Notes: generated from the sequence alone by a model not told the origin. Shown: positions 33,301 to 39,950, counted from the first letter of the stretch. The stretch is DNA of 64,000 nt from Ascidiimonas sp046199005 (GCA_046199005.1 CP176050.1:1-64000), one strand, 5' to 3'. Program-made: numbers and translations.

Positions 33301-35312
33301 TTTGGCAGGTCGTCACCATCATTTGGACAGGTAACTACCTCGTCTGCATAAGGAATTATTGGATTGGTAGCCGTATTTCCAAATAAGACGACATTAATGG
33401 TTTCATCAAAACTCAGACAGGGCGCCGGAGCTGTTTTCGTAACTACATAAGTTCCTACCTGTGTAACTGTAAGGGTATTGCTGGGGCCATCTTGAAGGAT
33501 ATTACCATTACTATCTCTCCATTGATAATTCAAGAATCCACTTCCTGCTTCTAAAACTACCGAAGTACCACACAAGATTTCATTTCTGGTAAAATCACAA
33601 TCGTCAATATCGGTAAGGAAGTTGGTAGATCCTGGAATACCAAAATCGCAGTTGTCAAATCCTGCGAAACTAGGGTCATCAGAAATTTCATTATCATTAA
33701 TTACCCCTTCATAATAGGAAAATGCTTGATTCTGTACGATATTAGAACAGGCGTCACGAAGTTCATTACAACTGTTTACAACCCGTACTTTGAGTCTTAT
33801 TTCATATTCGGGATCTCCTACTTCAACATAACCATCCGGCACATCAAATTCGATGGTAGCAGATGCAGCATCATAGGTCCAGGTTATTTGTTCACCGGCA
33901 CCTAAAGGAGCAGGAACAATTATATCTCCTGGCTGTACAGTACCATTTGGTGGGAAATCTACATTAATTGGTAATACATCCCGAATTCTGTAATTGGTTG
34001 CATCATCGTTACCTCTGTTTTGAAAACGAAGTACATATACTATTTCCTGGCCCAGATTAATTCCCGCACCACTGATATCATTACCAGCACCATCTTCTAC
34101 TGTTTTTGAAAGCGTAATATCCGGCTCTATGATTTCTACTGCAAAAGCTAGTAAGAAAGCTCCAAAGCTATCACCCGAAGTGGTTAATGTGAGTTCTGCA
34201 CCGGTTTCGCCGTTGGGAATTACTGAGTTTGCAGGGTTATTTAGTTCAAAAATGTCTGCATCATAACCTAGCGTATTCTGGCTGGCAATATTTCGAGTGG
34301 TAACATGTGCGTTATCTATGGTAATATTACTATCGAAAAAATTACTTTGAGGATTAGGTTGGCCTCCATTGGCGGGAGTCGTACCGAGAATGGTACTAGT
34401 TCCATTAGAGAAAGCTCTAAGACGAAAAGTATCGCCACGTAAACTGCGGTCTCCTTCTAATACACTTGCACCCAAACGTCCGCGAACAGGGCCTACAGGA
34501 ATGGTATTAAAGCCAGATACATCGAAAGATACCGGAGCCCCTCCGGTTACGATGGCACTATAACCATCAAATGTAGCGATGTAACGACCTGGCAGTGTTG
34601 GATTCTCATAAATAACAACGAGTGTCCAGCCTCCTGCACCACCTACACTTCTACCTCTGGTAGCGCGAATATTACCTACAAAATATTCTCCGTTAGGGTC
34701 GGTCATAGCCTGAAGATACTGAGTTACATTAGCGTAACAGATGTAAGGCGAGTCCTTAAAGTTTACGTTGTCGTATATGATTTGATCTTCTTCACCAACC
34801 GGATCTGGGTTATTATCAGCGGTAACATCTACGTAGCTCCCACCCGGCACTCTGAGTTTTACCGTAGTAAAATCAAGCCTTCTTGGGTCTTGTGCTGGTA
34901 ATCCCGGAATAGCGCCACCTCCAGTGTTATTAAGCACCTCCTGCTGATAGTTCCCAGCCCAGTAAAGACCTGCGTATGCGATCTTAGAACAGAAGGGAAT
35001 GTTAAGGGTGGAGCTACTCGAACTGAAAGTACTGTTGTCATTGTCAACATCAATATAATCCCGGTAAAATCCATTGTTATTAGCGGTTCCATTATAAGGA
35101 TCATTTGCACTATTGTTGTTGTTCACTCTATTCAGGATACCGTTGGCAAGAAATGTATAATCACCTTTGATATTCAAATAGGTATTACCGTTGTTGCTAA
35201 GTCGAGGGGCAAACGGAACTTCAACTTGTGCGTTTACAGCACTAAAGCCTACTAGAATTAAGCAGGCTGTAATGAGTAATTTTTTGGGGCTAAGTAGGTT
35301 GGTTTTCATCAT
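18390..35312 (-). CDS. sprB: Giant repetitive T9SS-secreted adhesin, SprB-like (5,640 aa)
   Basis: A single uninterrupted 5,640-codon frame, 26% of the window. A signal peptide (cleavage near SAVNAQ) is followed by an N-terminal globular region (about 30-390), a DUF11-like segment (about 394-520), and about 60 modules of roughly 80 residues (about 760-5,550). The modules follow the SprB-repeat pattern: a Cys near the start, GG..PY.YS.(N/D)G, F.GL.AGTYT and D.NGC. The last 85 residues, from IFIPNFFTPDGDGNND, form the type B gliding-motility-associated sorting domain. Order sprC-sprD-sprB-sprF matches the F. johnsoniae operon in which SprB is the mobile surface adhesin for gliding. It overlaps sprD by 4 bp. 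Two blocks of modules are recently duplicated (see repeats). The start could equally be the second Met. Confidence 0.9.
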   Translation of the reverse strand: MMKTNLLSPKKLLITACLILVGFSAVNAQVEVPFAPRLSNNGNTYLNIKGDYTFLANGILNRVNNNNSANDPYNGTANNNGFYRDYIDVDNDNSTFSSSSSTLNIPFCSKIAYAGLYWAGNYQQEVLNNTGGGAIPGLPAQDPRRLDFTTVKLRVPGGSYVDVTADNNPDPVGEEDQIIYDNVNFKDSPYICYANVTQYLQAMTDPNGEYFVGNIRATRGRSVGGAGGWTLVVIYENPTLPGRYIATFDGYSAIVTGGAPVSFDVSGFNTIPVGPVRGRLGASVLEGDRSLRGDTFRLRAFSNGTSTILGTTPANGGQPNPQSNFFDSNITIDNAHVTTRNIASQNTLGYDADIFELNNPANSVIPNGETGAELTLTTSGDSFGAFLLAFAVEIIEPDITLSKTVEDGAGNDISGAGINLGQEIVYVLRFQNRGNDDATNYRIRDVLPINVDFPPNGTVQPGDIIVPAPLGAGEQITWTYDAASATIEFDVPDGYVEVGDPEYEIRLKVRVVNSCNELRDACSNIVQNQAFSYYEGVINDNEISDDPSFAGFDNCDFGIPGSTNFLTDIDDCDFTRNEILCGTSVVLEAGSGFLNYQWRDSNGNILQDGPSNTLTVTQVGTYVVTKTAPAPCLSFDETINVVLFGNTATNPIIPYADEVVTCPNDGDDLPKIFLCGGTDSRFLDTNITDSQDIVWQRLDESSCPPIGIENCANKNQNCTWVDLKTGNDYTVNDAGQYRLVVNYQNGCFNRFYFNVTQNLLTPDAIVQDIVCNTPGSITVTNVPADYEYSLNPSGPYQDSPVFNIPTAGTYTIYIRQKNVAGNICIFTLPNVDVRNRDFTVDLIPEPVFCLGQLGSVRVQVNDVEPQYYFEIAQGGTTIDSFGPSGDNDYTFDNLNPGTYTVTATTDDGCSFTGDVTIENFSDLSLTASVSQNITCREGNIQMNPSGGQSPYNYAIWSYNGTDLYASVNDIPSNQFQTSVIFDIAAGNEGTYEFVVVDRNNCFAISNPVTIIIEPDVEYTIAANDISCAGLTDGSIIVTITNSQGYKVDFDLQDNGGNVIASNDTGTFTGLSAGDYTVVINQQKGNQNCSFPFDYTINDATPIEGEAEVTQFYTCNTPDGIVSIVSGSVSGGNAPYQYSIDGVNYGGATSFSGLLPGDYTIYIRDANGCVTQTNTVNIPANSEPTDLTFTVPQVTCDNGKVVDVVAVATGGVAPLTYEITSPASAVTSNNDGNFIGLLPNTYTFIVTDANGCSYTENLTISDITEVSVVGSLISNVTCLGDTDGELLFTVNSPNTFDYTITGPSNSSGTLAPGNNVSLSGLGAGTYTITVTDTVTNCSDTDSVTINGPPAELEATLDVIDVTCSDNGSVIVNATGGWGGYSYRLTQPDATTIGFQASNTFNNLTQGGTYTVTIRDTNGCEIQETFSLTAAVVPVLTIAPNDICYDPSVGLTITATITSGGTAPFQYRINGGAYQNSNVFAGLTPGSYTVEVTDTKNCTANASITVNPALTASAVLTKDLDCSATPDAIIDITANDGYPGYTYEVSFNSGAFTAIAGPNYTTSNPGDYTFRVTDLQGCAVTTNVITVNPADLPLATAAVTNQVSCDSGADGEVTITIDASVGAPPYLISFNGGPFTAQTVYAGLTAQTYNYTVRDSKECEQTFAITLNPANPITATAIIDTEYTCTGDGAITIQGGTASGGTGSFEYSLDGVNFQPTPLFSGLTDGTYTITVRDTNGCTFVTNPVTLDPLNEPTNLNFTASPVQCPALTTDVTVSVVDGNAPFTFEIIAPTTINNGNSDTFTGLAPGTYTFLVTDAKGCTIQEDFTIDDITPINVTAQIVSDEVCFGANDGSLSFTVSNFTGTYNYQVINAATTVVASGTSSNTTETITGLAPDDYTIVITDNAYPFCTDTSNVVTIAGPTAALAFTTNLAPLTCIDDAVLTVNATDGWGGYTYQLDNTATAGIDVPYSNNNTFAGLTAGTYDIFVQDARGCIETQSITITAPVLPTVTIAADTFCYDATTGVTITATAAGGNTPYEYSLNGGAFQTANTFTGLAPGSYTVEVRDDFGCTATSNTIVINDALTASAVLTKDLDCSATPDAIIDITANDGYPGYTYEVSFNSGAFTAIAGPNYTTSNPGDYTFRVTDLQGCAVTTNVITVNPADLPLATAAVTNQVSCDSGADGEVTITIDASVGAPPYLISFNGGPFTAQTVYAGLTAQTYNYTVRDSKECEQTFAITLNPANPITATAIIDTEYTCTGDGAITIQGGTASGGTGSFEYSLDGVNFQPTPLFSGLTDGTYTITVRDTNGCTFVTNPVTLDPLNEPTNLNFTASPVQCPALTTDVTVSVVDGNAPFTFEIIAPTTVNNGNSDTFTGLAPGTYTFLVTDAKGCTIQEDFTIDDITPINVTAQIVSDEVCFGANDGSLSFTVSNFTGTYNYQVINAATTVVASGTSSNTTETITGLAPDDYTIVITDNAYPFCTDTSNVVTIAGPTAALAFTTNLAPLTCIDDAVLTVNATDGWGGYTYQLDNTATAGIDVPYSNNNTFAGLTAGTYDIFVQDARGCIETQSITITAPVLPTVTIAADTFCYDATTGVTITATAAGGNTPYEYSLNGGAFQTANTFTGLAPGSYTVEVRDDFGCTATSNTIVINDALTASAVLTKDLDCSATPDATIDITANDGYPGYTYEVSFNSGAFTAIAGPNYTTSNPGDYTFRVTDLQGCQFLTNTVTVAPITNPNITSVVQTQDILCNGDSNASIDITFDTTVGTPPFVINVFNTTTGTDFGTQTSGLPAGDYTITITDSKQCTDSETITIAQPDPIAFDITTVDISCNNPGGTSFGEIRVENVTGGTAEYVYTVTNNLGYFDSYTTTAGGEDHSFQILTFGVYEVDVVDANGCSLKRQNIVIASPPDDLIIDVSTSTANCAAGATAIVQVNSTSTSGNPISTGPFFFAIFQNPMPLYPDPIYQPADNPGTDPYTSTFTGLIPGISYTFVVYDSVTDCYYFEQADTPLDTPTNLTSTIDDVNNVSCTGNADGNVSFTIDNFDSGATAVNYEIYNAQTNTPTGQTGTITVNPPTGPVSINDFGALAPGLYFILFEEVGGAFAGCTVGSEEFTITQSSNLLDPTVTLIKNDNCNLNAGEISATAQFGTAPYEFQLTNLGDPAPTAATWAGSTTSVFNVEGGDYVLYVKDANDCIQFEGINVPTDPSPEITLALLDQCTAADGGYTVTVTRTVNGIAPYSYSIDGGTFQTNNNASFNLTNLSSGTHTVTIQDANGCGETQTIDIFPPIDIQGSITAEVFCDPANAGEVTLTASGGSGNYQYRITAPVAGAFQASNVFGSLADGTYTFEVEDTTTNCTDTVTITLEAPAPVDFSLAATDVSCFGGADGTITVTLNATDDPPFLYSLDGGTTTQTDPFFNGLTAGTYNVTVISAKGCEDTQSIIIDEPADLSATASSTIFTCNPADNSQNDAQITVTPAGGTAPYLFSIDGVNFVDNGGIFNVSADATYTITVRDANGCTFPISETVAPIQRIAIDNIDQVQALDCTQPEIIEIIVSGGSGNYEYVQLPSGTPQASNQFTLTGAGTYTFRINDLTTGCFDTETYEILPNNVISVSASLVQDVTCFGGSDGELSLTTADYTGTYDYFVLDSGGATVASGNGNSPETITITGLPVDTYTIRVVETQVPFCEQTTNAITISSPDAPVAVTASATLANCNVGAIITAAATGGNGTYEYSIVPQGNPAGAFVTDNFLEVNPATYPATYTVYVRDAAANICTAQVDITVDTDPDPTITVPAFAADQCTSNGTTYTFTATGTGVAPLQYSIDGVGFQNSGTFTISAPGTYTVTVRDANGCTVTDDIIIYPPIDIQGSITAEVFCDPANAGEVTLTASGGSGNYQYRITAPVAGAFQASNVFGSLADGTYTFEVEDTTTNCTDTVTITLETPAPVDFSLAATDVSCFGGADGTITVTLNATDDPPFLYSLDGGTTTQTDPFFNGLTAGTYNVTVISAKGCEDTQSIIIDEPADLSATASSTIFTCNPADNSQNDAQITVTPAGGTAPYLFSIDGVNFVDNGGVFNVSADATYTITVRDANGCIFPISETVAPIQRIAIDNIDQVQALDCTQPEIIEIIVSGGSGDYSYTQLPSGAAQASNQFTLTTPGTYSFRVDDNITGCFDTVTYEIVPFDLITVSASLVQDVTCFGGSDGELSLTTADYTGTYDYFVLDSGGATVASGNGNAPETITITGLPVGNFTVRVVETQVPFCDETTNVVTISSPDAPVAVTASATLANCNVGAIITAAATGGNGTYEYSIVPQGNPAGTFVTDNFLEVNPATYPATYTVYVRDAAANICTAQVDITVDTDPDPTITVPAFAADQCTSDGTTYTFTATGTGVAPLQYSIDGVGFQNSGTFTVSAPGTYTVTVRDANGCTVTDDIIIYPPVEVTVDVDAQPSCANTDGSITATGSGGSGNAANYQYTLLDGGGSTVATGNGASFTFTNLVGGVNYTVVFEDTTVGAPACTANDVITLEIATPVTLLATDKTDITCNGDANGSITINLEPDPANDNPPYTFIIDNGVDPAITQTTNVFTGLNAGTYTITVTSNRNCVGTDTVIINEPLALDAAITNVTDFACDPNNEVQTASIEITITSGTGTAPYSYSVNGGGFIPTGADVFVYTVTTAGTYDFVIRDDNGCTFTVPTQTIDPLPVMTAVDVMRNPSAANGGAISCDNPEEVIVTVTGGSGDYTFDLLPVGGPAGNDVQDTPNGDVDAIYQLATVGTYVFRVFDDVTGCYIDSAPYEVAPFDEIVAIATAITPVTCYSDANGEITLEIQNYTGGYNYIVFDDSGTNVGSGSAVTTTQNPITISGLPSGNLYVAVEALDAPFCDENSNVVTIASPDRPLDATLTATANVTCTNDQGAILVDGDGGWPLYDIVLLNNTTSQSYNATDVDSFEFTGLSAGSYTATITDDRGCVITRTIDLIEPPLITATAVQIDMIMCEGDVSATIEATATGGRPSVDAGQPYRYILNYLDGSGNIVSSTAAQLSNLFTGLGAGSYSVTVIDGWDCDATSNQVDIVEPTQVVASLAQETAPTCLTDGSVTLTATGGVGPYSYGTDGTNFTGSFASSITLPAPVGTYRYYVRDANMCISELSNQVTIDPIPDLEVIEELVVDVNCNGETTGLIQVKASGGLGNYVFTLYQSSDLTTPYRPAQSEDIFSGLPAGGYRVVVDSNDCTDFVNVLIEEGMPLTARQPVVNNPLCTDDLGSITIELEGGTGQYQFAISPNLNEFQDENTFDELPPGMYTIIAQDTQGCKPFIFQREIIAPDPLAGSLLDSASEACTGDVDGFIEIDIAGGTAPYSTKLVSNNPNLPDMPFELNRVRFDDLEGGYTYVVLIEDANGCESQVVVELAAGVVINPQAELETFCDNNTPTTNVDVTVNPDVANDVIYFLDGDTNGQLDGRFENLSPGDHTVLIQHANGCQDSITFTVPAVPSLGIVANEGGINEIVAEATGGEEPYEYYFNDIYNGNDNTFVITQTGTYTVRVVDANGCEAETEIFMEFIDIFIPNFFTPDGDGNNDTWSPKNTESFPDIVTRIYDRYGRLIAELRQGESWLGTYDGSELPTGDYWYVVKLNADFDGREFVGNFTLYR
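22011..25460 (-). repeat. Second tandem duplication in sprB, period 1,725 bp
   Basis: Two units in coding direction (about 25460-23736 and 23735-22011), with matching anchors 1,725 bp apart (for example 22921 with 24646). Each unit encodes 575 residues (roughly 3285-3859 and 3860-4434) and begins IDIQGSITAEVF. The units share long identical stretches but differ more than the 1,716-bp pair, so this duplication looks older or partly diverged. Confidence 0.85.
27154..30794 (-). repeat. Long tandem duplication in sprB, period 1,716 bp
   Basis: Two full copies in coding direction (30794-29079 and 29078-27363) plus a truncated third of about 210 bp (27362-27154). Anchor sequences recur at exactly 1,716 bp (27154, 28870 and 30586). 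Copies are nearly identical at nucleotide level; in protein the two full units (about 572 residues each, roughly 1507-2650) differ by very few residues, for example an Ile/Val exchange in PTT(I/V)NNG. Each unit contains seven SprB-type modules. Confidence 0.9.
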
Positions 35313-37717
35313 AAGACGTAATTAATATTCACTCGCATGATCCAGATGTCATCGTAATACGAATCGTCCAGGTTAGAGTAGTACGAGGCAAGTGCACTAT
35401 TCCAACTTTCATGCTTTTTTAGATAAACGTATCTGTAATTATTTTCGGGGTTAATAAAATAATCGGCATCAAGACCCTTTTGCTTTAGTTTTTTAACAAA
35501 ACGTTCTGCATTCGAGGGAACGGAGAATACATTAGCGATAATGTAGTATCCATCTTCTTGAGTTGCTATGTTTACAATAGCTCCTTTTTTAGCTGTTTTT
35601 CTCTTTTTACGGGTATTTTTGGAATACAGCTGTTTTATTTCTTCTTCGGATTTCGAATTCAGGTCGGCTACCTCTATCTCGTCATTTTTAGGTGCAATGT
35701 TAGTATTAGTAGAAATCGGTGTATTTACTCTTTTCGATTCCTCGTTTTTAGAAGTACTATTCGAAGTATTTACTACAGGATTCTCTTTAACTTTTACAGG
35801 GGTTGTAATACGTTCTGTGTACTTAGTTTCGGTTTCTTTTTCTGCAACCCCGTTTTCAATAGTATTAGCATCGGCAGTGTTGGTTGCAATATCTGTAGAT
35901 ACAGTGTTTTCATTAGGTACTGGAGTTGTGATACGCGTAGTTTTTACTTCATCCTCATTATCTTTATTAAGGGATGCAACCGTCGTATTTTCTTCTTTCT
36001 TCGCCGGAGCGGTAATGCGCTCTTCTTTTGGTTCTGGAGTATTTTTTACGGGAACACTTGCTTTTTTCTCTTCGTTTTCAGCAAGCATAGTCCTATCGTA
36101 ATCATTCTCTACACTCATGATCCAAATGTCTTGTTTATAAGAATTGTTTAGATCAGATTTGTAAGCATCCATGGCTTCTTGCCAGGTATCATAACGCTCA
36201 AGATACACGTAATCCAGATTGTTTTCAGGATTTTTGAAGTAGGATGCATCCAGACCCCTGGCACCAAGGTTCTCAACAAATTTGTTGCGGTAAAAACGAC
36301 CTTTTTTCGACTCACTGTATACGTTGGCGATAATATAGTATCCGCCTTTAACTCCTTTCAGGTTTTTAACAGATTGTTGTCTGATATTATTAGCTTTCGC
36401 TGCTTTTTTGAAGGCTTTATTCTCTTCACTGGCAACGGATTTATTTGCTGAAGTTTTAGTTGAAGTCTTACGCTGTCTATTAACCTTTCCGGTAGTGTTG
36501 GTATTTGGCTTTTGTGTAGATGCGATTGCCGTATTATCCTGAGGTTGATTGGTTTTATTTGCTTTCATCAGATGATAGAATCTTCGTTCTATATCTTCTG
36601 TAACAGCACGCTCCATAGAGTCTTGCTTGATGATCAATTCGGCTAAAACTCTGTTGTTTTCTTCCAGATTCTTTCTTATTCTTGCGAGTTCTTCGTCTTT
36701 ATCGGAAATAACAGAATCTTTATCCTTCAGTTTTTCTTCCAATTCTGCCAACACCTCTTGTTCTTCTTCGTCAAGCATCACACGGTCGTCGGTAAGGTTT
36801 GGCTGGAACGAGTAGGCAAAGGTAATTTCATGGGTAGGACCTAAATTTTCAGTCTGATTATTGAGTCCTTTCTCAATAGTATAACCTAAGGAGAGTCTTT
36901 TGGTAAGATTAAAACCTATTCCGGCAGACGCCCCGTAAAAATCATCATAACCTGCTTGAATCCATCCTAGCTTGGGAAGATCTGCTATAAGGCTTCCGGA
37001 TAGATTAACATCTCTGTCTCCTTGCTTACGAACTCTGGATAACACAGAAAGTTTTCCATCGGTTAAAATACCAGTAGTTTTTTTGAATTTTCTGGTATAC
37101 ATCAAATGTCCACTAAAAGTTTTCTCTGAAAAATCAGTGAGTGATTCACTTGTTCTCAGGTTATAATCCACTAAGTTTTCAGCATAAGCACCAAAGTCGA
37201 AGCTTCCAATAGAAATGTTGAAACCTGGTTGAAAAGAAAGAAAGGAACCATTATTTAACTCTAATAGAACAGGGTCTACCTCTCCGGAAATGATCTCATT
37301 ACTGTCGAGCCCACTGCTAAAATAGGAAAGGTTAAAACCAAAAGTAAGGTTCATTTTTTCATTGAGACGCACTCCGTAAGCATAATTGGCAAGAATACCA
37401 AAATTGCTTATCACGCCTAGTTTTTGCTGATAAAGTCCCAGACCGAAACCAGTTCTGTCACCAATACGCCCTGAATAACTTGCTAGGTAGATCTCCGGCG
37501 AATCTTCAAACTGTACCCATTGATTTCTATGGTATAAGTTTACATATGAATTATCTTCTCTTACGCTTGAAAAGGTAGGATTGATCAAAAATCTGTTAAA
37601 TTTTAGCAGATTTTGAGAGGGTATCTCAAAAGAGATAAACGGTTCTTCTTCCTGACCTTTCATACTTAATGCCGAAAGGACCACCATAAGAAATACTGCT
37701 ATTTTGTGCTTCATCAT
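35309..37717 (-). CDS. sprD: SprD-like protein: PorP/SprF barrel with two SPOR-like domains
   Basis: An 802-residue envelope protein. A signal peptide (ending SALSMKGQ) precedes a PorP/SprF-type barrel domain (about 25-310: FNRFLINPTFSSV... through TFAYSFQPNL). Then comes an acidic coiled coil (about 315-385) and a Thr/Lys-rich linker. Two copies of an 80-residue SPOR-like domain follow (about 457-540 and 721-800), each opening GYYIIANV and ending DDIWIM or QDIWIM. Between them is a low-complexity linker with four RI(T/N)(T/A)P-type motifs. SPOR domains bind denuded peptidoglycan, so I infer a link between the outer membrane and cell wall. Position between sprC and sprB supports SprD; it overlaps sprB by 4 bp. 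Confidence 0.8.
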   Translation of the reverse strand: MMKHKIAVFLMVVLSALSMKGQEEEPFISFEIPSQNLLKFNRFLINPTFSSVREDNSYVNLYHRNQWVQFEDSPEIYLASYSGRIGDRTGFGLGLYQQKLGVISNFGILANYAYGVRLNEKMNLTFGFNLSYFSSGLDSNEIISGEVDPVLLELNNGSFLSFQPGFNISIGSFDFGAYAENLVDYNLRTSESLTDFSEKTFSGHLMYTRKFKKTTGILTDGKLSVLSRVRKQGDRDVNLSGSLIADLPKLGWIQAGYDDFYGASAGIGFNLTKRLSLGYTIEKGLNNQTENLGPTHEITFAYSFQPNLTDDRVMLDEEEQEVLAELEEKLKDKDSVISDKDEELARIRKNLEENNRVLAELIIKQDSMERAVTEDIERRFYHLMKANKTNQPQDNTAIASTQKPNTNTTGKVNRQRKTSTKTSANKSVASEENKAFKKAAKANNIRQQSVKNLKGVKGGYYIIANVYSESKKGRFYRNKFVENLGARGLDASYFKNPENNLDYVYLERYDTWQEAMDAYKSDLNNSYKQDIWIMSVENDYDRTMLAENEEKKASVPVKNTPEPKEERITAPAKKEENTTVASLNKDNEDEVKTTRITTPVPNENTVSTDIATNTADANTIENGVAEKETETKYTERITTPVKVKENPVVNTSNSTSKNEESKRVNTPISTNTNIAPKNDEIEVADLNSKSEEEIKQLYSKNTRKKRKTAKKGAIVNIATQEDGYYIIANVFSVPSNAERFVKKLKQKGLDADYFINPENNYRYVYLKKHESWNSALASYYSNLDDSYYDDIWIMRVNINYVL

Positions 37718-37718
37718 A

Positions 37719-39929
37719 CTAGCGTATTAAGGTTATAGTTCCTTGTTTAAGAATTTCTTTCCCACGCACAATTTTGTAATAGAATACGGGTTTGTTAGCA
37801 GGATATGATAGGTTCGATTCGGGCCAATTGTTTTGGTATCCTACGGCGCGATATACTCGTTCACCGTTAGGACCATATATAAATATCTCAACATCTTGTT
37901 TGAAGGCATAGCTATTGGGTATTACCCATTGATCGTTGATTCCGTCTGCGTTTGGACTGATCACGTTTGGAACTACAAAACTATCTTGATATACAACTGT
38001 AAATAGTTTGGTAATTTCACAATCACCTACAAAAGCTCTTAACACATATTGTCCCTCTTGGGTCAGAACAATCGTATTTGTATTTGAGATTTCAATATTT
38101 TCTTCATTAAACCACCTGTAACTATCAGCTCCTGAAGCTGTTACAGTTCTGGCAAAACCTTCTACAATGACAATTCTTTCGTCAGCATCTACCGTAACTA
38201 CAGACTCCTCAAAAGGATTGATAACAATATCATTACTCATTACGGAACATCCAAAGGCCGATACTTCCAGCTTATAGCTTCCTGTTAAATTAGTAGAAAG
38301 TACCGGAGAGGTTTCGCCACTGAGTAATTGATTATTCAAGTACCATGCATACGTGTAGGCAGTATCTGTTATATCAGAAATGATGGTAATATTAGAGGCT
38401 CCAGTACATGAAATGGTTCCATCACTGGTAATGGTGGGATTAATATTAGGACGCAAATTAACCTGTAATGCGTTTGACGTAGGGTTAAAAGCATCAAGCG
38501 TGGCTTCTAATGAGTAGCTACCGTTAAGTGCTGCATCGTTAACCTGAAGTGTTTGATTCGTCTCTCCCGAAAGTGTCTGTCCCTCTCGGAACCACTGATA
38601 TGATAATCTGTTAAGTAGCTGTGAACGCACATCTACAGTGTTGTTTCCATCAGTAACTGCCTGTATTGAAGAAACTCCCAATGTGGCCTGAGTATTGGCA
38701 CAGTCTGCATAAGGTGCGTTTGGAGCAATAGTAATGGTTATACTTTGTGGTAAAGCTACTGTAATCGTATTAGATGGCATAGGAGCAGTGCAACCACCAG
38801 AACCAGGTGTTACTTCGGCATAGTAATCACCAGCATCTGAGACAGTTATTGTATTGGTAGTAGCTCCGCTGATAAGGTTTCCGTCTTTAAACCATTGGTA
38901 GCTGGGTGACGGTGCAGAGGTCGTCACTGTAAGATCTACAGAATCTCCGGGAAGCAGCAGCACTGTATCAGGACCAGCGATAACAACATTCATATCTGGA
39001 GCTGTAACATTCACTGGGTCGGAAGATTTAAAACAACCACCTGGGTTTTCTATTTCTACCCGGTAAATGCCTTCAGGATCTGTCGTACTTAAGGTAAATC
39101 GGGGTTCGTATCCTGGCGTATTAGCAAGTGTACCGTCTTTATACCATCGGTAAATATAATCTGTTTCGTCTATGTTTGCTTCAAGCTCAAAAGGAGTACC
39201 TGGGCAAATCTCTACATTGGTAGGTCCTAGAATGTCAACAGTTCCAAGATCGTCAACAATAATTTCAACCTGATTAGAGCTTGTACCACTGGAACAAAAA
39301 TCTCCATAATCAATCTCAGCATAATAGAATCCTATACCGGGTACTTCTAATGTGGGTCCGTTTTCTCCAGGCAAAGGAGTGATATTACCATTGCGGTACC
39401 ACCGATAGGATGCCTCACTAGGAAAATTAAGTACACGCAAGGTAAACGTCTCGCCGTCACAAATATAGAATTGTCCAAAAGCTGCGTTACCATCCGTATC
39501 ACCGAGTTGAAGACTTTGTGTTACGTTGAGATAGTAAGCAGGAAATGCATCACTTTCCGGACTTGTTCTTGCAGGACTGGTACTTCGAACTCGCACCTTA
39601 TAATTTTCGCCTCTGGTATTTGTAGGAAAGGAAAAATTAAATTCGAACTTAAATGTTACGTTCCTGTCATTATATGAAACGAGCGTTGTAGGGCTAGAAA
39701 AACTTCCGTTTCCATCAGAGAGTTCAAGAATAAAAAGGTTATCTGAGTTTACCAATGGAGCTGTCCACTCAAATTCTACGTTATAAGTATTAAAGGAGCT
39801 TGAAGCACAGGGTGCAGAGAATAAGGGCACTGGTTTTTGCAGAGTTTGCGACTGTGAGGGGCAAACAGCAAATAAGACCAACGCACATAGCATTGCAGAT
39901 ACAATATGAAAGCGATTTCGCTTTTTCAT
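37719..39929 (-). CDS. sprC: SprC-like secreted protein with Ig-like repeats and T9SS type B sorting domain
   Basis: A 736-residue secreted protein with a signal peptide ending near CPSQSQ. Several Ig-like segments (about 190-620) each carry a Trp-Tyr-Lys or Trp-Phe core (RWYKDG, QWFKDG, QWFREG, AWYLNN) and a DAGDYYAEV-type strand. The C-terminal 85 residues (from VVPNVISPNADGINDQW) form a type B sorting domain. Its place as first gene of a four-gene operon with sprD, sprB and sprF supports SprC, a gliding motility protein in F. johnsoniae; the identity rests on synteny more than sequence. It is 1 bp from the sprD start. Confidence 0.8.
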   Translation of the reverse strand: MKKRNRFHIVSAMLCALVLFAVCPSQSQTLQKPVPLFSAPCASSSFNTYNVEFEWTAPLVNSDNLFILELSDGNGSFSSPTTLVSYNDRNVTFKFEFNFSFPTNTRGENYKVRVRSTSPARTSPESDAFPAYYLNVTQSLQLGDTDGNAAFGQFYICDGETFTLRVLNFPSEASYRWYRNGNITPLPGENGPTLEVPGIGFYYAEIDYGDFCSSGTSSNQVEIIVDDLGTVDILGPTNVEICPGTPFELEANIDETDYIYRWYKDGTLANTPGYEPRFTLSTTDPEGIYRVEIENPGGCFKSSDPVNVTAPDMNVVIAGPDTVLLLPGDSVDLTVTTSAPSPSYQWFKDGNLISGATTNTITVSDAGDYYAEVTPGSGGCTAPMPSNTITVALPQSITITIAPNAPYADCANTQATLGVSSIQAVTDGNNTVDVRSQLLNRLSYQWFREGQTLSGETNQTLQVNDAALNGSYSLEATLDAFNPTSNALQVNLRPNINPTITSDGTISCTGASNITIISDITDTAYTYAWYLNNQLLSGETSPVLSTNLTGSYKLEVSAFGCSVMSNDIVINPFEESVVTVDADERIVIVEGFARTVTASGADSYRWFNEENIEISNTNTIVLTQEGQYVLRAFVGDCEITKLFTVVYQDSFVVPNVISPNADGINDQWVIPNSYAFKQDVEIFIYGPNGERVYRAVGYQNNWPESNLSYPANKPVFYYKIVRGKEILKQGTITLIR

Positions 39930-39950
39930 ATATTAAGTAGGTTAATAAAA

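Noticed and set aside
20274..34563. Many plus-strand ORFs of 60-213 codons inside the giant gene
   Set aside because: They are antisense shadows; several are copies of each other (for example 28521-28880 and 30237-30596) only because the sense gene is duplicated.
35558..36151. Two overlapping plus-strand ORFs of 177 and 197 codons within sprD
   Set aside because: Antisense shadows of the low-complexity linker and SPOR-like region; composition (Phe/Ser/Val/Ile rich) reflects complement of Lys/Glu/Asn/Thr codons.
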